Under the pieces are notes generated by a model. That model made no database searches. It was not told the origin of the DNA and worked only from the letters and a program-made list of their open reading frames with translations. A program made the translations under genes and the position numbers. This document shows positions 53,384 through 62,671 of a stretch of DNA of 64,000 nucleotides, in pieces (the stretch's first letter is position 1; each line of letters starts with the position of its first letter). Source of the DNA: Rhizorhabdus wittichii RW1 (GTDB lineage: Bacteria; Pseudomonadota; Alphaproteobacteria; Sphingomonadales; Sphingomonadaceae); assembly GCA_000016765.1 (NCBI GenBank), contig CP000699.1, positions 3,683,001-3,747,000 on the forward strand, given 5' to 3'.

Positions 53384-54007
53384 TTGCCAAAGGCAACCGC
53401 TGTGAACCCCGCTCCCCGCCGCAAGGCGGAGGTGACGCGCGAGAAGCTGATCGATGCGGCTCGTGTCGTCTTCAGCCGTGATCATTATCAGAATGCCCGC
53501 ATCGCCGACATTTGCGCCGAGGCGGGCAAGGCCGTGGGCGTTTTCTATCGCTATTTCAATGACAAGCAGGATATCTTCATTGCCTGCGTCGATCAGTTTT
53601 TCGAAGACCTCAATCGAGCCAGCCCGCCGGCGGCGGAGTTCGAAACGAACACGCTGGGCGCGATCCGGCAATCGACGACGATTTATTGGATCAAGTATCG
53701 CCAATATTATGGCGTGGTCGCCGGTCTTTTCGAAACGGGCATGGTCAATCCCGAAATCGCCGGCCTGTGGCACAAGGTGCGCGACAATGGCATGAAGCGT
53801 TTCGCTTTTCGCATTCGCAAGCAGCATGCCGCCGGGAAATGCCTGGACCTTGATCCGGACATTGCCGCTTCGGCGCTGATGGGCATGCTCGAGTTCAGTT
53901 GCTATAACTGGAATGCGCGCCGACTGGATTTCCAGAACCGCGAAATTGACGATGAAACCGCCATCGCCAACCTCTTCACGCTGCTTCGCAACGCGCTCCA
54001 GATGTAG
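53384..54007 (+). CDS. TetR-family transcriptional regulator
   Basis: A 207-residue TetR protein: VTREKLIDAARVVFSRDHYQNARIADICAEAGKAVGVFYRYFNDKQDIF is the helix-turn-helix with a basic lead-in (PAPRRKAEVTR). The C-terminal helical domain would bind an acyl-CoA or pathway intermediate. It starts with TTG behind AAGGACGAG; a GTG six codons later is an alternative. It follows the MaoC gene by about 40 bases and is the best candidate to bind the 52347-52368 palindrome. Confidence 0.85.
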   Translation: MPKATAVNPAPRRKAEVTREKLIDAARVVFSRDHYQNARIADICAEAGKAVGVFYRYFNDKQDIFIACVDQFFEDLNRASPPAAEFETNTLGAIRQSTTIYWIKYRQYYGVVAGLFETGMVNPEIAGLWHKVRDNGMKRFAFRIRKQHAAGKCLDLDPDIAASALMGMLEFSCYNWNARRLDFQNREIDDETAIANLFTLLRNALQM

Positions 54008-54013
54008 GGGAAC

Positions 54014-54110
54014 GGCCGATCTGATCGCATCGGATCGGCCGCTCCCGGTCATTTTTCAACGGCGATGTCCGGTCGGCAGATGTTTCCACCTGCCTGAAAA
54101 ACGCCCTAGA
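54014..54110. repeat. Double-palindrome intergenic repeat, copy 2 (inverted)
   Basis: It contains GGCAGATGTTTCCACCTGCC (54075-54094), whose reverse complement differs by one base from the first hairpin of the copy at 15378. It also contains a GGCCGATC...GATCGGCC hairpin around CGC (54014-54040), related to the second. The order of palindromes is the same as in copy 1 when read on the minus strand. Flanking TTTTTCA/TGAAAAA arms echo the nested stem of copy 1. It lies between TetR and TonB receptor genes that converge. Confidence 0.65.
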
Positions 54111-56274
54111 ATTTGAACCCGGCGTTGACGCCGTAGGTTCGCGGCGGTCCGTACAGCCCCACATGCATGCCGTTGCTGGCGACGGTCGACGAATAGTTGA
54201 GCACGCGTCGGTCCGTCAGGTTCTTGCCGAACAGGCCGACGGTGAAATGATCGTCGGGGCTGGTCCAGTTGATGGCGGCACCGAGCTGCGCATAGCCATG
54301 CTGGCGCGTCTTGTTGTCGGCTTCCAGATAATAGCCGTCATTATAATAGAGATTGGCGTTGAGGTTGATCTTTCCGCCCCGGAAATCCACCGCATAGTTG
54401 GCGGCCAGGTTGAAGGTGAGCTTCGATGCATTGGGCAGGTAATTGCCGTCCGCATCGCCGACGACCGACGGCAGGCCATCGATGTTGCCGATCAGGGCGC
54501 CGGGATAGGATTTGAATTTGGAGCTGCCGAGGTTGAACCCGCCGGAGAGGGTGAAGCCGTGGGTCAACAAGGCCTCGAAATCGACATCGACGCCATAGAT
54601 TCTCGCCGACGCGGCATTGACGATCTGGATCACGCCCGAGGCCAGGCGTTGCGCCTGAATATTGGTATAGTCATAATAATAAGCAGCGGCGTTGATACGC
54701 AGATGGCGATCGGCCAGATCGGATTTGAAGCCGATTTCATAGGCATCGATCGATTCCGGCAGATAGGGCGCGCTGTTCGGCGTCCCTGTATTGAACCCCC
54801 CGCTCTTGAAGCCTCGGTTGAACGAGGCATAGCCGAGCAGTTGCTGCGAGAAGCGATGGTCGAGCGAGACGCGGAAGGTGAACTTGTTGAAATCCGCCTT
54901 GCGGTCCGGCGCCGCGACGGTCGGCAAGGTCGTGCCCGGTCCGATCAGGAAGACGGACGTGGTCCCGTCATAGGCGGTACGCTTTTCCCAGGTGTAGCGT
55001 CCGCCGAGCGTCAGGTTGGTATCGTGTGCCACTTCATAGGTGGCTTGCGCAAATCCAGCGATCGATTCGGTTTTCTGATGGTTGGAAATGGTGATGAGGC
55101 TGCCAGCGGCATAAAGATTGAGATGAAACGGGTCATAAGCTGATTTTGCGTTGAAATAATAAGCGCCGACCGTCCAGGTCAGCGGGCCGCCCGTGCCGGA
55201 TTGCAGCTGCAGTTCCTGCGAGAATTGCCGATCCGGCTGAACGAACGTGACTTCGGCAAGATTGCTCGGTCCCTGGTCATAGTCGAACCCGATCGCATAG
55301 CGCGACTTGCGATAAGCGGTGAGGCTCATCAGCGTCAGTGATGCGATCTCCTGCTCGACCTTGAGGCTGCCGCCTGCCGACCAGCCGCTCCGGACATCGG
55401 GGGAATTGTTGACCGTGTCATAGCCAAGGTCGGGCGCCGGGCCCTCGCTTCGGTAGAAGGGATTGACGGTGCCGCGCAGCGCCGCCTTCGACGTCGCGGT
55501 GTCGCTGCTGTCGCTATAGTCGCCGATCAGCGTCACCTTGGTGCCTTCGGTAGGATCGAAAACCCATTTCGATCGCACCATGATATTATGATCGACCACA
55601 TAGGAATCGACATTGCGGGTGCGATTGCGCCCCCAGCCGTCGGCCATATGCGTCCCGTAAAAGGAGATGTCGGCGGCGACACCCGTCGCAACCGGCGTCG
55701 CGGCATAGAAGGCGCCCTCGATCGTGCCGTAATTGCCGTAGGACAGCCGCCCTTCGACGGTAGGCGTATCGCCCGGAGTCCGTGTCGTTATCTGGATCAG
55801 GCCAGCTGTCGCATTGCGCCCGAACAGGGTTCCCTGGGGGCCCTTCAACACCTCGATCTGCGCCACATTGCTGAGCCCGAGGAACGTCGCCTGCTGCGAG
55901 GCGAGATAAACACCGTCGACATAGAAGGCGGTGGTGTTTTCATAGCCCGCATTGACGGCCGTGCTGCCAAGTCCGCGCAGATTGGTGCTGACATTGCCGT
56001 TGCTGTTGGTGATGTTGAGGCTGGGCACCGCCAGTCTGAGGTCGAGCACATCCGTGACGCGCCGGGTCTGGAGATCGGCACCGGTTACCGCTGAAACCGC
56101 GATAGGGACGTTCTGAAGATTTTCGGACCGCTTCTGGGCAATGACGACAATATCTTCCAGGCCGCCGCTGCCGGCATCCGCGGCGGCGTTCGGCGCAGAC
56201 ACCTGCGCCTGCGCACCCGTGGCGGCCGCCATCGTCAGCGCCGTCGCGCACATCAAGCTGAACTTCCGAGCCAT
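54106..56274 (-). CDS. TonB-dependent outer-membrane receptor
   Basis: A 722-residue receptor. The signal peptide is FSLMCATALTMAAATGAQAQ, the TonB-box region LEDIVVIAQKR, and the plug motif IEVLKGPQGTLFGRNATAGLIQI is classic. Barrel strands run to the C-terminal PRTYGVNAGFKF. The sequence differs clearly from the receptor at 41212, so a different ligand is likely. The ATG at 56274 has GGGGAGGAG upstream. It is divergent from the VOC-hydrolase-Rieske operon and probably supplies that operon's substrate. Confidence 0.92.
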   Translation of the reverse strand: MARKFSLMCATALTMAAATGAQAQVSAPNAAADAGSGGLEDIVVIAQKRSENLQNVPIAVSAVTGADLQTRRVTDVLDLRLAVPSLNITNSNGNVSTNLRGLGSTAVNAGYENTTAFYVDGVYLASQQATFLGLSNVAQIEVLKGPQGTLFGRNATAGLIQITTRTPGDTPTVEGRLSYGNYGTIEGAFYAATPVATGVAADISFYGTHMADGWGRNRTRNVDSYVVDHNIMVRSKWVFDPTEGTKVTLIGDYSDSSDTATSKAALRGTVNPFYRSEGPAPDLGYDTVNNSPDVRSGWSAGGSLKVEQEIASLTLMSLTAYRKSRYAIGFDYDQGPSNLAEVTFVQPDRQFSQELQLQSGTGGPLTWTVGAYYFNAKSAYDPFHLNLYAAGSLITISNHQKTESIAGFAQATYEVAHDTNLTLGGRYTWEKRTAYDGTTSVFLIGPGTTLPTVAAPDRKADFNKFTFRVSLDHRFSQQLLGYASFNRGFKSGGFNTGTPNSAPYLPESIDAYEIGFKSDLADRHLRINAAAYYYDYTNIQAQRLASGVIQIVNAASARIYGVDVDFEALLTHGFTLSGGFNLGSSKFKSYPGALIGNIDGLPSVVGDADGNYLPNASKLTFNLAANYAVDFRGGKINLNANLYYNDGYYLEADNKTRQHGYAQLGAAINWTSPDDHFTVGLFGKNLTDRRVLNYSSTVASNGMHVGLYGPPRTYGVNAGFKF

Positions 56275-56561
56275 CGCTACTCCTCCCCAGTTGCTCCGTC
56301 GCCCGTTCCTGTCCGGCATGCGGGCGCGCTCATTCCGGCACTCGCTTGCAGCGGAGTGCTCCCTTTCATGACTGATGGATAATCGCTGACGCGTCTTTCC
56401 CCTCCGCATGGGAAGAAGGACATGATCGACCCGACCTCCCATCTTGTGGGGAGAGACGCTTGTCGGGGCCATCGACTAACAGCTTGTTTTGCATGGCAAT
56501 GGCGATGGGAATTCGCGTCACCCTGCGATTTGAAGACACGGCATCCAAGGCTAGATTGCAG
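56275..56561. other. Divergent control region, TonB receptor / VOC operon
   Basis: About 287 bases with no convincing gene. It must hold promoters for both directions, but no clear -35/-10 pair or palindrome stood out to me. In-frame Met codons upstream of the VOC start (for example near 56508) leave open a longer VOC protein. Confidence 0.4.
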
Positions 56562-57068
56562 ATGGAAACAAATATTCAGCGCCTTTACCATTTTGCCTTT
56601 CCCTGCCGCGATGCGGAAGAGACGCGCGCCTTCTACGAGGACCTGCTCAGCCTGCCGCTCGTCCATTGCATGCAGGTCGATGCCGTGCCCAGCTCGGGCG
56701 ATGCCGGCCCCTACGCCCATATTTTCTTCCAGATGCGCGATGGATCCTACATCGCCTTCTTCGATCTCGGCGGCGATGAACCGCCTGAGCCATCGCCCAA
56801 CACGCCTCGCTGGGTCCAGCATTTCGCGATGGAGGTTCCGGATCTTGCCGATGTTCTCGCCTATCGCGACCGGCTGGTCGCGGCGGGCGTCGAGGTGACC
56901 GGCATCGTCGATCATGATTTCATCAAATCCATCTATTTCTTCGATCCCAATGGGCTTCGGCTGGAAATAACCACCCGTACCGAGAAGCCCGGCTTCAACG
57001 AGAAGGCGGCGGCGGAGGCGCATGCGAAACTTGCGGCCTGGTCGCGCTTCAAACATGGCCGCAACTGA
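56562..57068 (+). CDS. VOC-family (glyoxalase/extradiol dioxygenase fold) protein
   Basis: A 168-residue vicinal-oxygen-chelate protein: YHFAFPCRDAEETRAFYEDLLSLP opens the first beta-alpha-beta-beta-beta module (His of the metal site), VQHFAMEVPDLADVLAYRDRLVAAGVEVTG opens the second, and FFDPNGLRLEITTRT holds the metal-binding Glu. It may be an extradiol dioxygenase, an isomerase or a lyase. The ATG at 56562 begins the homologous part, though no strong ribosome site is seen. It is first in an operon with a hydrolase and two Rieske oxygenases. Confidence 0.8.
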   Translation: METNIQRLYHFAFPCRDAEETRAFYEDLLSLPLVHCMQVDAVPSSGDAGPYAHIFFQMRDGSYIAFFDLGGDEPPEPSPNTPRWVQHFAMEVPDLADVLAYRDRLVAAGVEVTGIVDHDFIKSIYFFDPNGLRLEITTRTEKPGFNEKAAAEAHAKLAAWSRFKHGRN

Positions 57069-57069
57069 G

Positions 57070-58284
57070 ATGGTCGCGCCGGCCCAGCCCGCATCGTGGC
57101 ACCGCACCCCGATCAGCATTCGGTTCGCCGAGACATTGCAGATGACGGAAACCTATGGCTTCAACGGCAGCCAGGGGACGACCTTGCTCGAAGGGCAGTT
57201 GCTTGCGCCGAGAGGCCAGCCGTCGACGACGGTGTTCCTGTTCATGCACCCGACCTCGACGCTGCAATTTCTGCCCATGCCGATGGCTCTCGCGGATCGC
57301 GGGCTCCACGTCCTGTGTTGTGGCAGCCGTTATGCGCGCAACGATTCAGCCCTCATCATGGAGAAGGTCGCCTACGACCTTGGCGCCTACATCCGCTACG
57401 CCCGCGAGCAGCTCGGCTATCAGAAAGTGGTGCTTGTCGGATGGTCTGGCGGCGGCTCGCTGTCGCTCTTCTACCAGGCGCAGGCGGAGCGGCCGTCGAT
57501 CACGCATACGCCCGCCGGAGACCCCTATGATCTGACGCAGGCGGGCCTGACGCGTGCCGACGCCATCATCTTCATCGCCGCCCATCTCAGCCGGGCGGAA
57601 ACCTTGACCGAATGGCTTGATCCTTCGGTCCGCAACGAGCTCGATCCCGACACACGCGATCCCGAATTCGACATCTATGGCGACGGCTGTCCGAACCGGC
57701 CGCCATATAGCGCCGACTTCGTGCGCGCGTTCCGTACCGAGCAGCGGCTGCGCAACCGGCGCATCTCCGATTTCGCCCTCAACATGCTCGACACGCTGAA
57801 GCAGCGGAACAATGGGGAAAAGGAGCGCGCCTTCATCGTCCACCGCACGATGTGCGACGTACGCTGGCTTGACAGCGCGATCGATCCCAATGACCGCAAA
57901 CCGGGCTGGACCTATCTGGGCGATCCACGCACGGTCAATTCGGGGCCCGCAGGCCTTGCCCGCTATTCGACGCTGCGGTCCTGGTTGTCGCAATGGTCTT
58001 ATGATCACAGCAACGTCAAGGGGCCGATGAATGCGGCGCGTATCGCCGCCACGCCCGTGCTCCAGATCGAGAATACGGCTGACGACGCCGTGCCGGCCAC
58101 CCACAATCCGGCAATTTACCAGGCGCTCGCGACGCCGGACAAAAGCTATGTGCAGATCGCCCATGCCACCCATTATTATCTGGGCCAGCCCGCACTGCTT
58201 CGCCAGTGCATTGACGCCATCCTCGATTGGAGCGGCAGGCGCGGCCTGATCGATCCCGAACCCCACGCCGCGGTCACGGCATGA
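57070..58284 (+). CDS. Alpha/beta hydrolase
   Basis: A 404-residue hydrolase. The nucleophile elbow is VLVGWSGGGSLSLF, the acid residue is in ENTADDAVPATHNP, and His is in IAHATHYYLGQP near the C-terminus. The region between is long, suggesting a large lid domain. The start is taken at the ATG one base after the VOC stop (TGA-G-ATG); an ATG at 57055 overlapping the VOC gene is possible. It may cleave a ring-opening product or ester, but C-C versus ester hydrolysis cannot be told. Confidence 0.85.
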   Translation: MVAPAQPASWHRTPISIRFAETLQMTETYGFNGSQGTTLLEGQLLAPRGQPSTTVFLFMHPTSTLQFLPMPMALADRGLHVLCCGSRYARNDSALIMEKVAYDLGAYIRYAREQLGYQKVVLVGWSGGGSLSLFYQAQAERPSITHTPAGDPYDLTQAGLTRADAIIFIAAHLSRAETLTEWLDPSVRNELDPDTRDPEFDIYGDGCPNRPPYSADFVRAFRTEQRLRNRRISDFALNMLDTLKQRNNGEKERAFIVHRTMCDVRWLDSAIDPNDRKPGWTYLGDPRTVNSGPAGLARYSTLRSWLSQWSYDHSNVKGPMNAARIAATPVLQIENTADDAVPATHNPAIYQALATPDKSYVQIAHATHYYLGQPALLRQCIDAILDWSGRRGLIDPEPHAAVTA

Positions 58285-58294
58285 GGAGCGCGTC

Positions 58295-59338
58295 ATGGCC
58301 TATCTGCTGAATCGCTGGTACGCTGCGGCATGGAGCGGTGAGGTCGCCCGCGAACCCTTCATGCGCGTGCTGTTCGACAAGCCGGTGCTCTTCTATCGCA
58401 CGGAAAGCGGAGACGTCACCGCGCTGTCGAACGTCTGCCCGCACCGTTTTGCGCCGCTCAACCGCGGCAAGCTGTTCGGTGACGCCATTCGATGCCCCTA
58501 TCATGGGTTGCGGTTCGGCCCCGACGGGCGCTGCGTCCAGAATCCGATCGGGAAAGGGCTGCTGCCTGCCAAGGCACAACTCACCCGCTATGCGACGATC
58601 GAGGCGCATGGCGTCATCTGGATCTGGCATGGCCCCGCGCCCGCCGATGCGACCAAGCTGGTTCCCTTCGACTTTCTCGATGAGCATGATCGGTACGACT
58701 TCGTCGACGGCTATATCGCGATCGATGCCAATTATGCGTTGGTTTCCGACAATCTGCTCGACCTCAGCCATGCCGAGTTCCTGCATCCGAACCTCTCAAA
58801 TCCCGGTGCGAACCAGCGCGTGCGCTTTACCGCGCAGACCGATGGCGAAACCGTGCGTGCGCTCAACGCCCGTCCCGGCGAGCCGCCGACCGTGCTGCTG
58901 CGCGCGGCGCTGGGCGACGGGGTCGGCGACACGATCGACATGTGGTCGAACGTCACCTGGAACCCGCCGGCGCTGCTCTGCGTCGAAGTCGGCGGCACCG
59001 CGCGCGGCGCTCCCAAGGAAGCGGGCGTCAACACGATGGCAGCCCATCTGATCACCCCCGAAACCGCCGTCCGGAGCCATTATTTCTGGAAGCTCGGTCG
59101 CACCTACCGGCGCGGGGACCCGGACTTCAGCGCCCGCGTCCAGGCGATGGTGAGCAGCGCCTTCGTCGAGGAGGACAAGCCGATCATCGAGGCGCAGCAG
59201 CACAATATGGGGGACGTCGGCTTCGAGCAGCTTGATCCCGTCTATCTCGAGAGCGACGGCGCCGCGGCGCGCGCGCGGCGCATCATGAACCGATTGCTCG
59301 CCGAAAATGCCGCCGACGCGCTCATCGCGCCTGTCTGA
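58295..59338 (+). CDS. Rieske 2Fe-2S oxygenase, VanA-like
   Basis: A 347-residue Rieske oxygenase. Cluster ligands are Cys48/His50 and Cys67/His70; the catalytic iron site NLLDLSHAEFLH has His159 and His164. It is similar in length and layout to the oxygenases at 43429 and 62672. It begins 11 bases after the hydrolase stop, behind GAGGAGCG. Reaction type is probably aromatic O-demethylation or hydroxylation. A separate reductase is needed and not encoded in this operon. Confidence 0.9.
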   Translation: MAYLLNRWYAAAWSGEVAREPFMRVLFDKPVLFYRTESGDVTALSNVCPHRFAPLNRGKLFGDAIRCPYHGLRFGPDGRCVQNPIGKGLLPAKAQLTRYATIEAHGVIWIWHGPAPADATKLVPFDFLDEHDRYDFVDGYIAIDANYALVSDNLLDLSHAEFLHPNLSNPGANQRVRFTAQTDGETVRALNARPGEPPTVLLRAALGDGVGDTIDMWSNVTWNPPALLCVEVGGTARGAPKEAGVNTMAAHLITPETAVRSHYFWKLGRTYRRGDPDFSARVQAMVSSAFVEEDKPIIEAQQHNMGDVGFEQLDPVYLESDGAAARARRIMNRLLAENAADALIAPV

Positions 59339-59363
59339 CCCCAATTCCCGATCGGAGCGCGCG

Positions 59364-60437
59364 ATGTATCCCTTCACTTCCGACCGTCCCTATATCCACA
59401 ATGCCTGGTATATCGCGGCCTGGGCCGACGAGATCGGGCGCACGCCGCTCGAGCGCACGATCATGGACGTGCCCATCGTCTTCTATCGCACGCTTGCCGG
59501 CGGTGCCGTCGCCATGCGGGGGCTCTGCCCGCACCGTAATTATCCGCTTGGCCAGGCACGGCTCGATGGCGACAATATCCGTTGCCCCTATCATGGCTTC
59601 ACCTACGCGCCGACCGGGCAATGCGTGGCGATCCCGGCACAGACGAGCATTCCGCGCCATTTCCGGCATCGCACCTATCCCCTTGTCGAGCGTGGCGGCC
59701 TTGTCTGGATCTGGATGGGCGATGCCGATGCGGCGGATGTGGCACATATGCCCGAGCTCGCTGAAATCGGCTTCGACCAACCTGGCTGGCACGTCGTTCC
59801 CAATGGCAGGACCGTCGTCAACGCGCGCTGGTCGCTCATCATCGATAATGTGATGGACCTCAGCCATGTCGGCTTTCTTCATCTGACGACGATCGAAGCC
59901 CCCGATGCCGGTGATGCCAGGCCGGAGCATGGTGCGACCGACCGGATCGAGGTGATCCGCTGGATGTGCGACCAGAAGCCCGACACGCCCTATTATCGCC
60001 ATGCCTTTCCCGACAATCGCGACCTGCTCGATGTCGAGATGGGGTCGGTGTTTCACAGCCCCGCGCTGGTGATCACCTATTTCAAATTCTACAGCGCTGC
60101 CGCACGCGGGCCGCGACGCCTGCTCGGGATGTCGAACCACCTCCATGGCGTCACGCCGGAGAGCCGCGGTCGCAGCCATGATTTCAGCGGCGTCGTTCGC
60201 AATGTCCGGCCCGACGCCCCGGAGTTCGACCTGTGGTTGCGCGACGCGGTCAACCGTACCCGCGAGGAGGATGTCGACGCGCTCGAACGGATCGAACCGC
60301 TGGTCGATCGTTTTGGCGATGCCCGCACCGAGTTGTCGGGCATCGGCGACGTCGGCCCCAACCGTGTTCGGCGACGGCTCAATGCCTTGCTGAAAGCCGA
60401 GGAGGACGCATCGGCCCCGTCAGACGCCACGCCCTGA
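59364..60437 (+). CDS. Rieske 2Fe-2S oxygenase, VanA-like (second)
   Basis: A 357-residue Rieske oxygenase. Cys55/His57 and Cys74/His77 bind the cluster, and NVMDLSHVGFLH is the mononuclear iron motif. The ATG at 59364 follows GGAG; the frame extending to 59307 overlaps the previous gene. It sits 26 bases after its paralogue but differs widely in sequence, so each probably attacks a different group or position. A LuxR gene follows. Confidence 0.9.
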   Translation: MYPFTSDRPYIHNAWYIAAWADEIGRTPLERTIMDVPIVFYRTLAGGAVAMRGLCPHRNYPLGQARLDGDNIRCPYHGFTYAPTGQCVAIPAQTSIPRHFRHRTYPLVERGGLVWIWMGDADAADVAHMPELAEIGFDQPGWHVVPNGRTVVNARWSLIIDNVMDLSHVGFLHLTTIEAPDAGDARPEHGATDRIEVIRWMCDQKPDTPYYRHAFPDNRDLLDVEMGSVFHSPALVITYFKFYSAAARGPRRLLGMSNHLHGVTPESRGRSHDFSGVVRNVRPDAPEFDLWLRDAVNRTREEDVDALERIEPLVDRFGDARTELSGIGDVGPNRVRRRLNALLKAEEDASAPSDATP

Positions 60438-60520
60438 CCAGGGTGTCATGATTGCCCCTGCTTCGTCGCGCGGATATGCTCGTATCAAACCGAAAACAGG
60501 GTGGCAGCGGAGAGAAGGCA

Positions 60521-61324
60521 TTGCTTCATCGGACGCTTCCGATCGATAGTCCGCAAACCAGTACCGGCTGGGAGGCGCGGCTTGCCTGCGTGATCCTGAC
60601 GATTGGCACACCGCGCTTCACGCATCATCTTCACCATGCGATTGGCAGCCTGTTGCCCACCAGCCATGTCACCATCGTGGAATTCTCTCCGGCGCTCACG
60701 CCGAGCATCTTCCTGATCAGCAGCATGCGCGACGAGGAGCGTGCAGCCCAGTCGGCGCGGGAATATTTTGACGAATTCTACAAATATGACCCGAATTACT
60801 CCGCGATTGGTGAGATCGCCCAGACCAAGGCTATGTCGATCGTCCATCCAGATTGCAACGATTTCAGTAAATTTTACAGGAACAGATTTTTCAGCGATCA
60901 GAAAATCTCCGATAAGTTGACGATAATCAATGAGAATAATGGATCCATAATCTCATCGAACATTTATAAAGATCAAGATAACGGCATGTTTACCGCTGCT
61001 GAAATCGATAATATCACCATGCTTGCGCCGATCATTTCCGCAGCCGTGTCAAGGCATTGCCAGGCACTCAGCCTGGCACGTATTGATTTGGACATGATCA
61101 TTTATGCAATGGCGGCGAAACAGGCCATTTCCTTTACCGCGCGCGAGAATGACGTATGCCGCGGCATATTGCGTGGCCAATCATCCGAAGCCATCGGGCT
61201 TTCGCTCGGCATAGCCACGTCCAGCGTCATCACCCATCGCAAGAATCTGTACCGCAAGCTCAACATCGTCTCGCAGGCGGAGCTTTTCTCGCAGGCCTTC
61301 GATGCGGTCGTCATACCTTCCTGA
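60521..61324 (+). CDS. LuxR-family transcriptional regulator
   Basis: About 267 residues with a C-terminal LuxR helix-turn-helix: ISFTARENDVCRGILRGQSSEAIGLSLGIATSSVITHRKNLYRKLNIVSQAELFS. The N-terminal region has no recognised sensor domain. TTG at 60521 has GGAG at eight bases and is preferred; ATG at 60476 is the alternative. The middle (about 60840-61020) is noticeably AT-richer than its neighbours, a sign of foreign origin. It probably regulates the operon just upstream or the divergent receptor. Confidence 0.8.
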   Translation: MLHRTLPIDSPQTSTGWEARLACVILTIGTPRFTHHLHHAIGSLLPTSHVTIVEFSPALTPSIFLISSMRDEERAAQSAREYFDEFYKYDPNYSAIGEIAQTKAMSIVHPDCNDFSKFYRNRFFSDQKISDKLTIINENNGSIISSNIYKDQDNGMFTAAEIDNITMLAPIISAAVSRHCQALSLARIDLDMIIYAMAAKQAISFTARENDVCRGILRGQSSEAIGLSLGIATSSVITHRKNLYRKLNIVSQAELFSQAFDAVVIPS

Positions 61325-61359
61325 CGTTTTTGAACGAATCGAATCCGCCGCAATCTCAA

Positions 61360-61497
61360 ACCGCGGCGTGACGAAATCCTTGATCAGAATGGGCCCCTCG
61401 AGGCGCGACAGCGCAGCGCCGAGCGCGAAAGCGAGATGGCGGTTCGCCGCATCCCAGCGACCAGGATGGGAAGCAAGCGGCCCGCTCATTACAGGCG
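61360..61497 (-). pseudogene. Cytochrome P450 relic lacking the heme-cysteine loop
   Basis: On the minus strand, HPGRWDAANRHLAF is followed directly by LGAALSRLEGPILI and the end of a P450-like chain. In P450s these pieces flank the FGxGxHxCxG heme loop, which is missing here except for one residue. No start or upstream P450 sequence is seen. It is a short in-frame-deleted tail fragment at the right edge of the catabolic block. Confidence 0.5.
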
Positions 61498-61515
61498 CCA
61501 GTAGCGGCGGAACCC

Positions 61516-62664
61516 CTAAACCTCGCTGAAACGATCGCGCACCCAGTCGGCGATGTAGCTTTTGACCGGCTCCATATTGTCGGCGCTGCAATGCTCGACG
61601 CCGCCTTCGCGCTCGGTGAACAGCTTGAGCTCGACGCGGGGACTGTTGATCGCCTGGTCACGGCTCTGATGGGCATATTCGCGCGGGATCTGCCGGTCGT
61701 TGGCGCCGTGGGTGATCAGGAACGGCACGGTCATATTCTCCATATGCCCGTTGAGCGTCACCTTGGGCATCAGCGCCATGAAGCTGGCCATGTCGGGCTG
61801 GCCCCACACCCACATGACATGTTCCCAATAATGCGGCACCGGATTCTCGCCCTCGTTCTTCAGGCGGCGCGACTGGAGCCCGCCCCAGTCGTGGTTGCCG
61901 CCCCAGGCGACGCACAGCTTGAAGCGCTTCTCGTAGATCGCGGCGCGCGGCGCGTAATAGCCGCCGAGCGACCAGCCCATCATCCCGATCCGGTCCTTGT
62001 CGACATCGGCGCGCGCTTCGAGGGCGTCGACCGCGGCGCCGGCCCAGCGCTCGGTGTCGGGGATCGCGGGCAGGCCATTGAGGCGCAGCGCCTCGCCGAC
62101 GCCCGGCTGGTCGACCGCGAGCACCGAGATGCCCCGCCTGGCGAAGGTGTCGCCGATCGACAGGGCGATCATCTCCTTGACGCTGTCGAGGCCGTTGCAG
62201 AACACCATGGTCGGGCGCGGCCCTTCGCCCTCGCCGGGAATGAACAGGCCGGGGAAGCTCGATCCCTCGAACGGGATGTCGATCCGCTCCCAGCCGAGCC
62301 CGGAGGCGTCGATCGCGCGCTGCATCGTGTCGAGCATGGTGCGGTACATCCGCTTGCGGGGCTCATAGTCGCGCGCCTGCATGCGTTCGGCGGTCATGTA
62401 ATAGGCGGTCGCGCGCCGGTACTTCTCGCCGGCGCTCAGCGCGTTCCCCGCCGCCTCGCACTCCTCGCCCAGCTCCACCAGCCGGTCCGCCATCCGGCCC
62501 CAGCTGTCGAAGAAGGCGGCGGTTCCCTTGTCGGCGCCTTCGCGCGCGATCTCGCGCACCTCGTCATTGGCCTTGTCGATCTCGCCCATCGCCGCGCCCA
62601 TGCACAGGCAGATGTTGACGCTCAGGTTCCAGACGTAATTTCCGGGAAATGGTTCGTACATCAT
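61516..62664 (-). CDS. Alpha/beta hydrolase (FrsA / pseudooxynicotine-hydrolase-like)
   Basis: A 382-residue hydrolase with a long N-terminal helical region (residues 25-115), then the hydrolase core. Nucleophile elbow is MMGWSLGGYYAPRAA, acid is in ITHGANDRQIP, and His in GGVEHCSADN. This layout matches the DUF1100/FrsA-like group that includes C-C bond hydrolases such as 2,6-dihydroxypseudooxynicotine hydrolase. The start is one of two adjacent ATGs (62664/62661) behind GAAGGAAG. It lies 7 bases after the Rieske gene, so they are co-transcribed. Confidence 0.85.
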   Translation of the reverse strand: MMYEPFPGNYVWNLSVNICLCMGAAMGEIDKANDEVREIAREGADKGTAAFFDSWGRMADRLVELGEECEAAGNALSAGEKYRRATAYYMTAERMQARDYEPRKRMYRTMLDTMQRAIDASGLGWERIDIPFEGSSFPGLFIPGEGEGPRPTMVFCNGLDSVKEMIALSIGDTFARRGISVLAVDQPGVGEALRLNGLPAIPDTERWAGAAVDALEARADVDKDRIGMMGWSLGGYYAPRAAIYEKRFKLCVAWGGNHDWGGLQSRRLKNEGENPVPHYWEHVMWVWGQPDMASFMALMPKVTLNGHMENMTVPFLITHGANDRQIPREYAHQSRDQAINSPRVELKLFTEREGGVEHCSADNMEPVKSYIADWVRDRFSEV

Positions 62665-62671
62665 GCTTCCT

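Noticed and set aside
61302..61529. 75-codon plus-strand frame after the LuxR gene
   Set aside because: No ribosome site or family signature; the opposite strand carries the P450-like relic.
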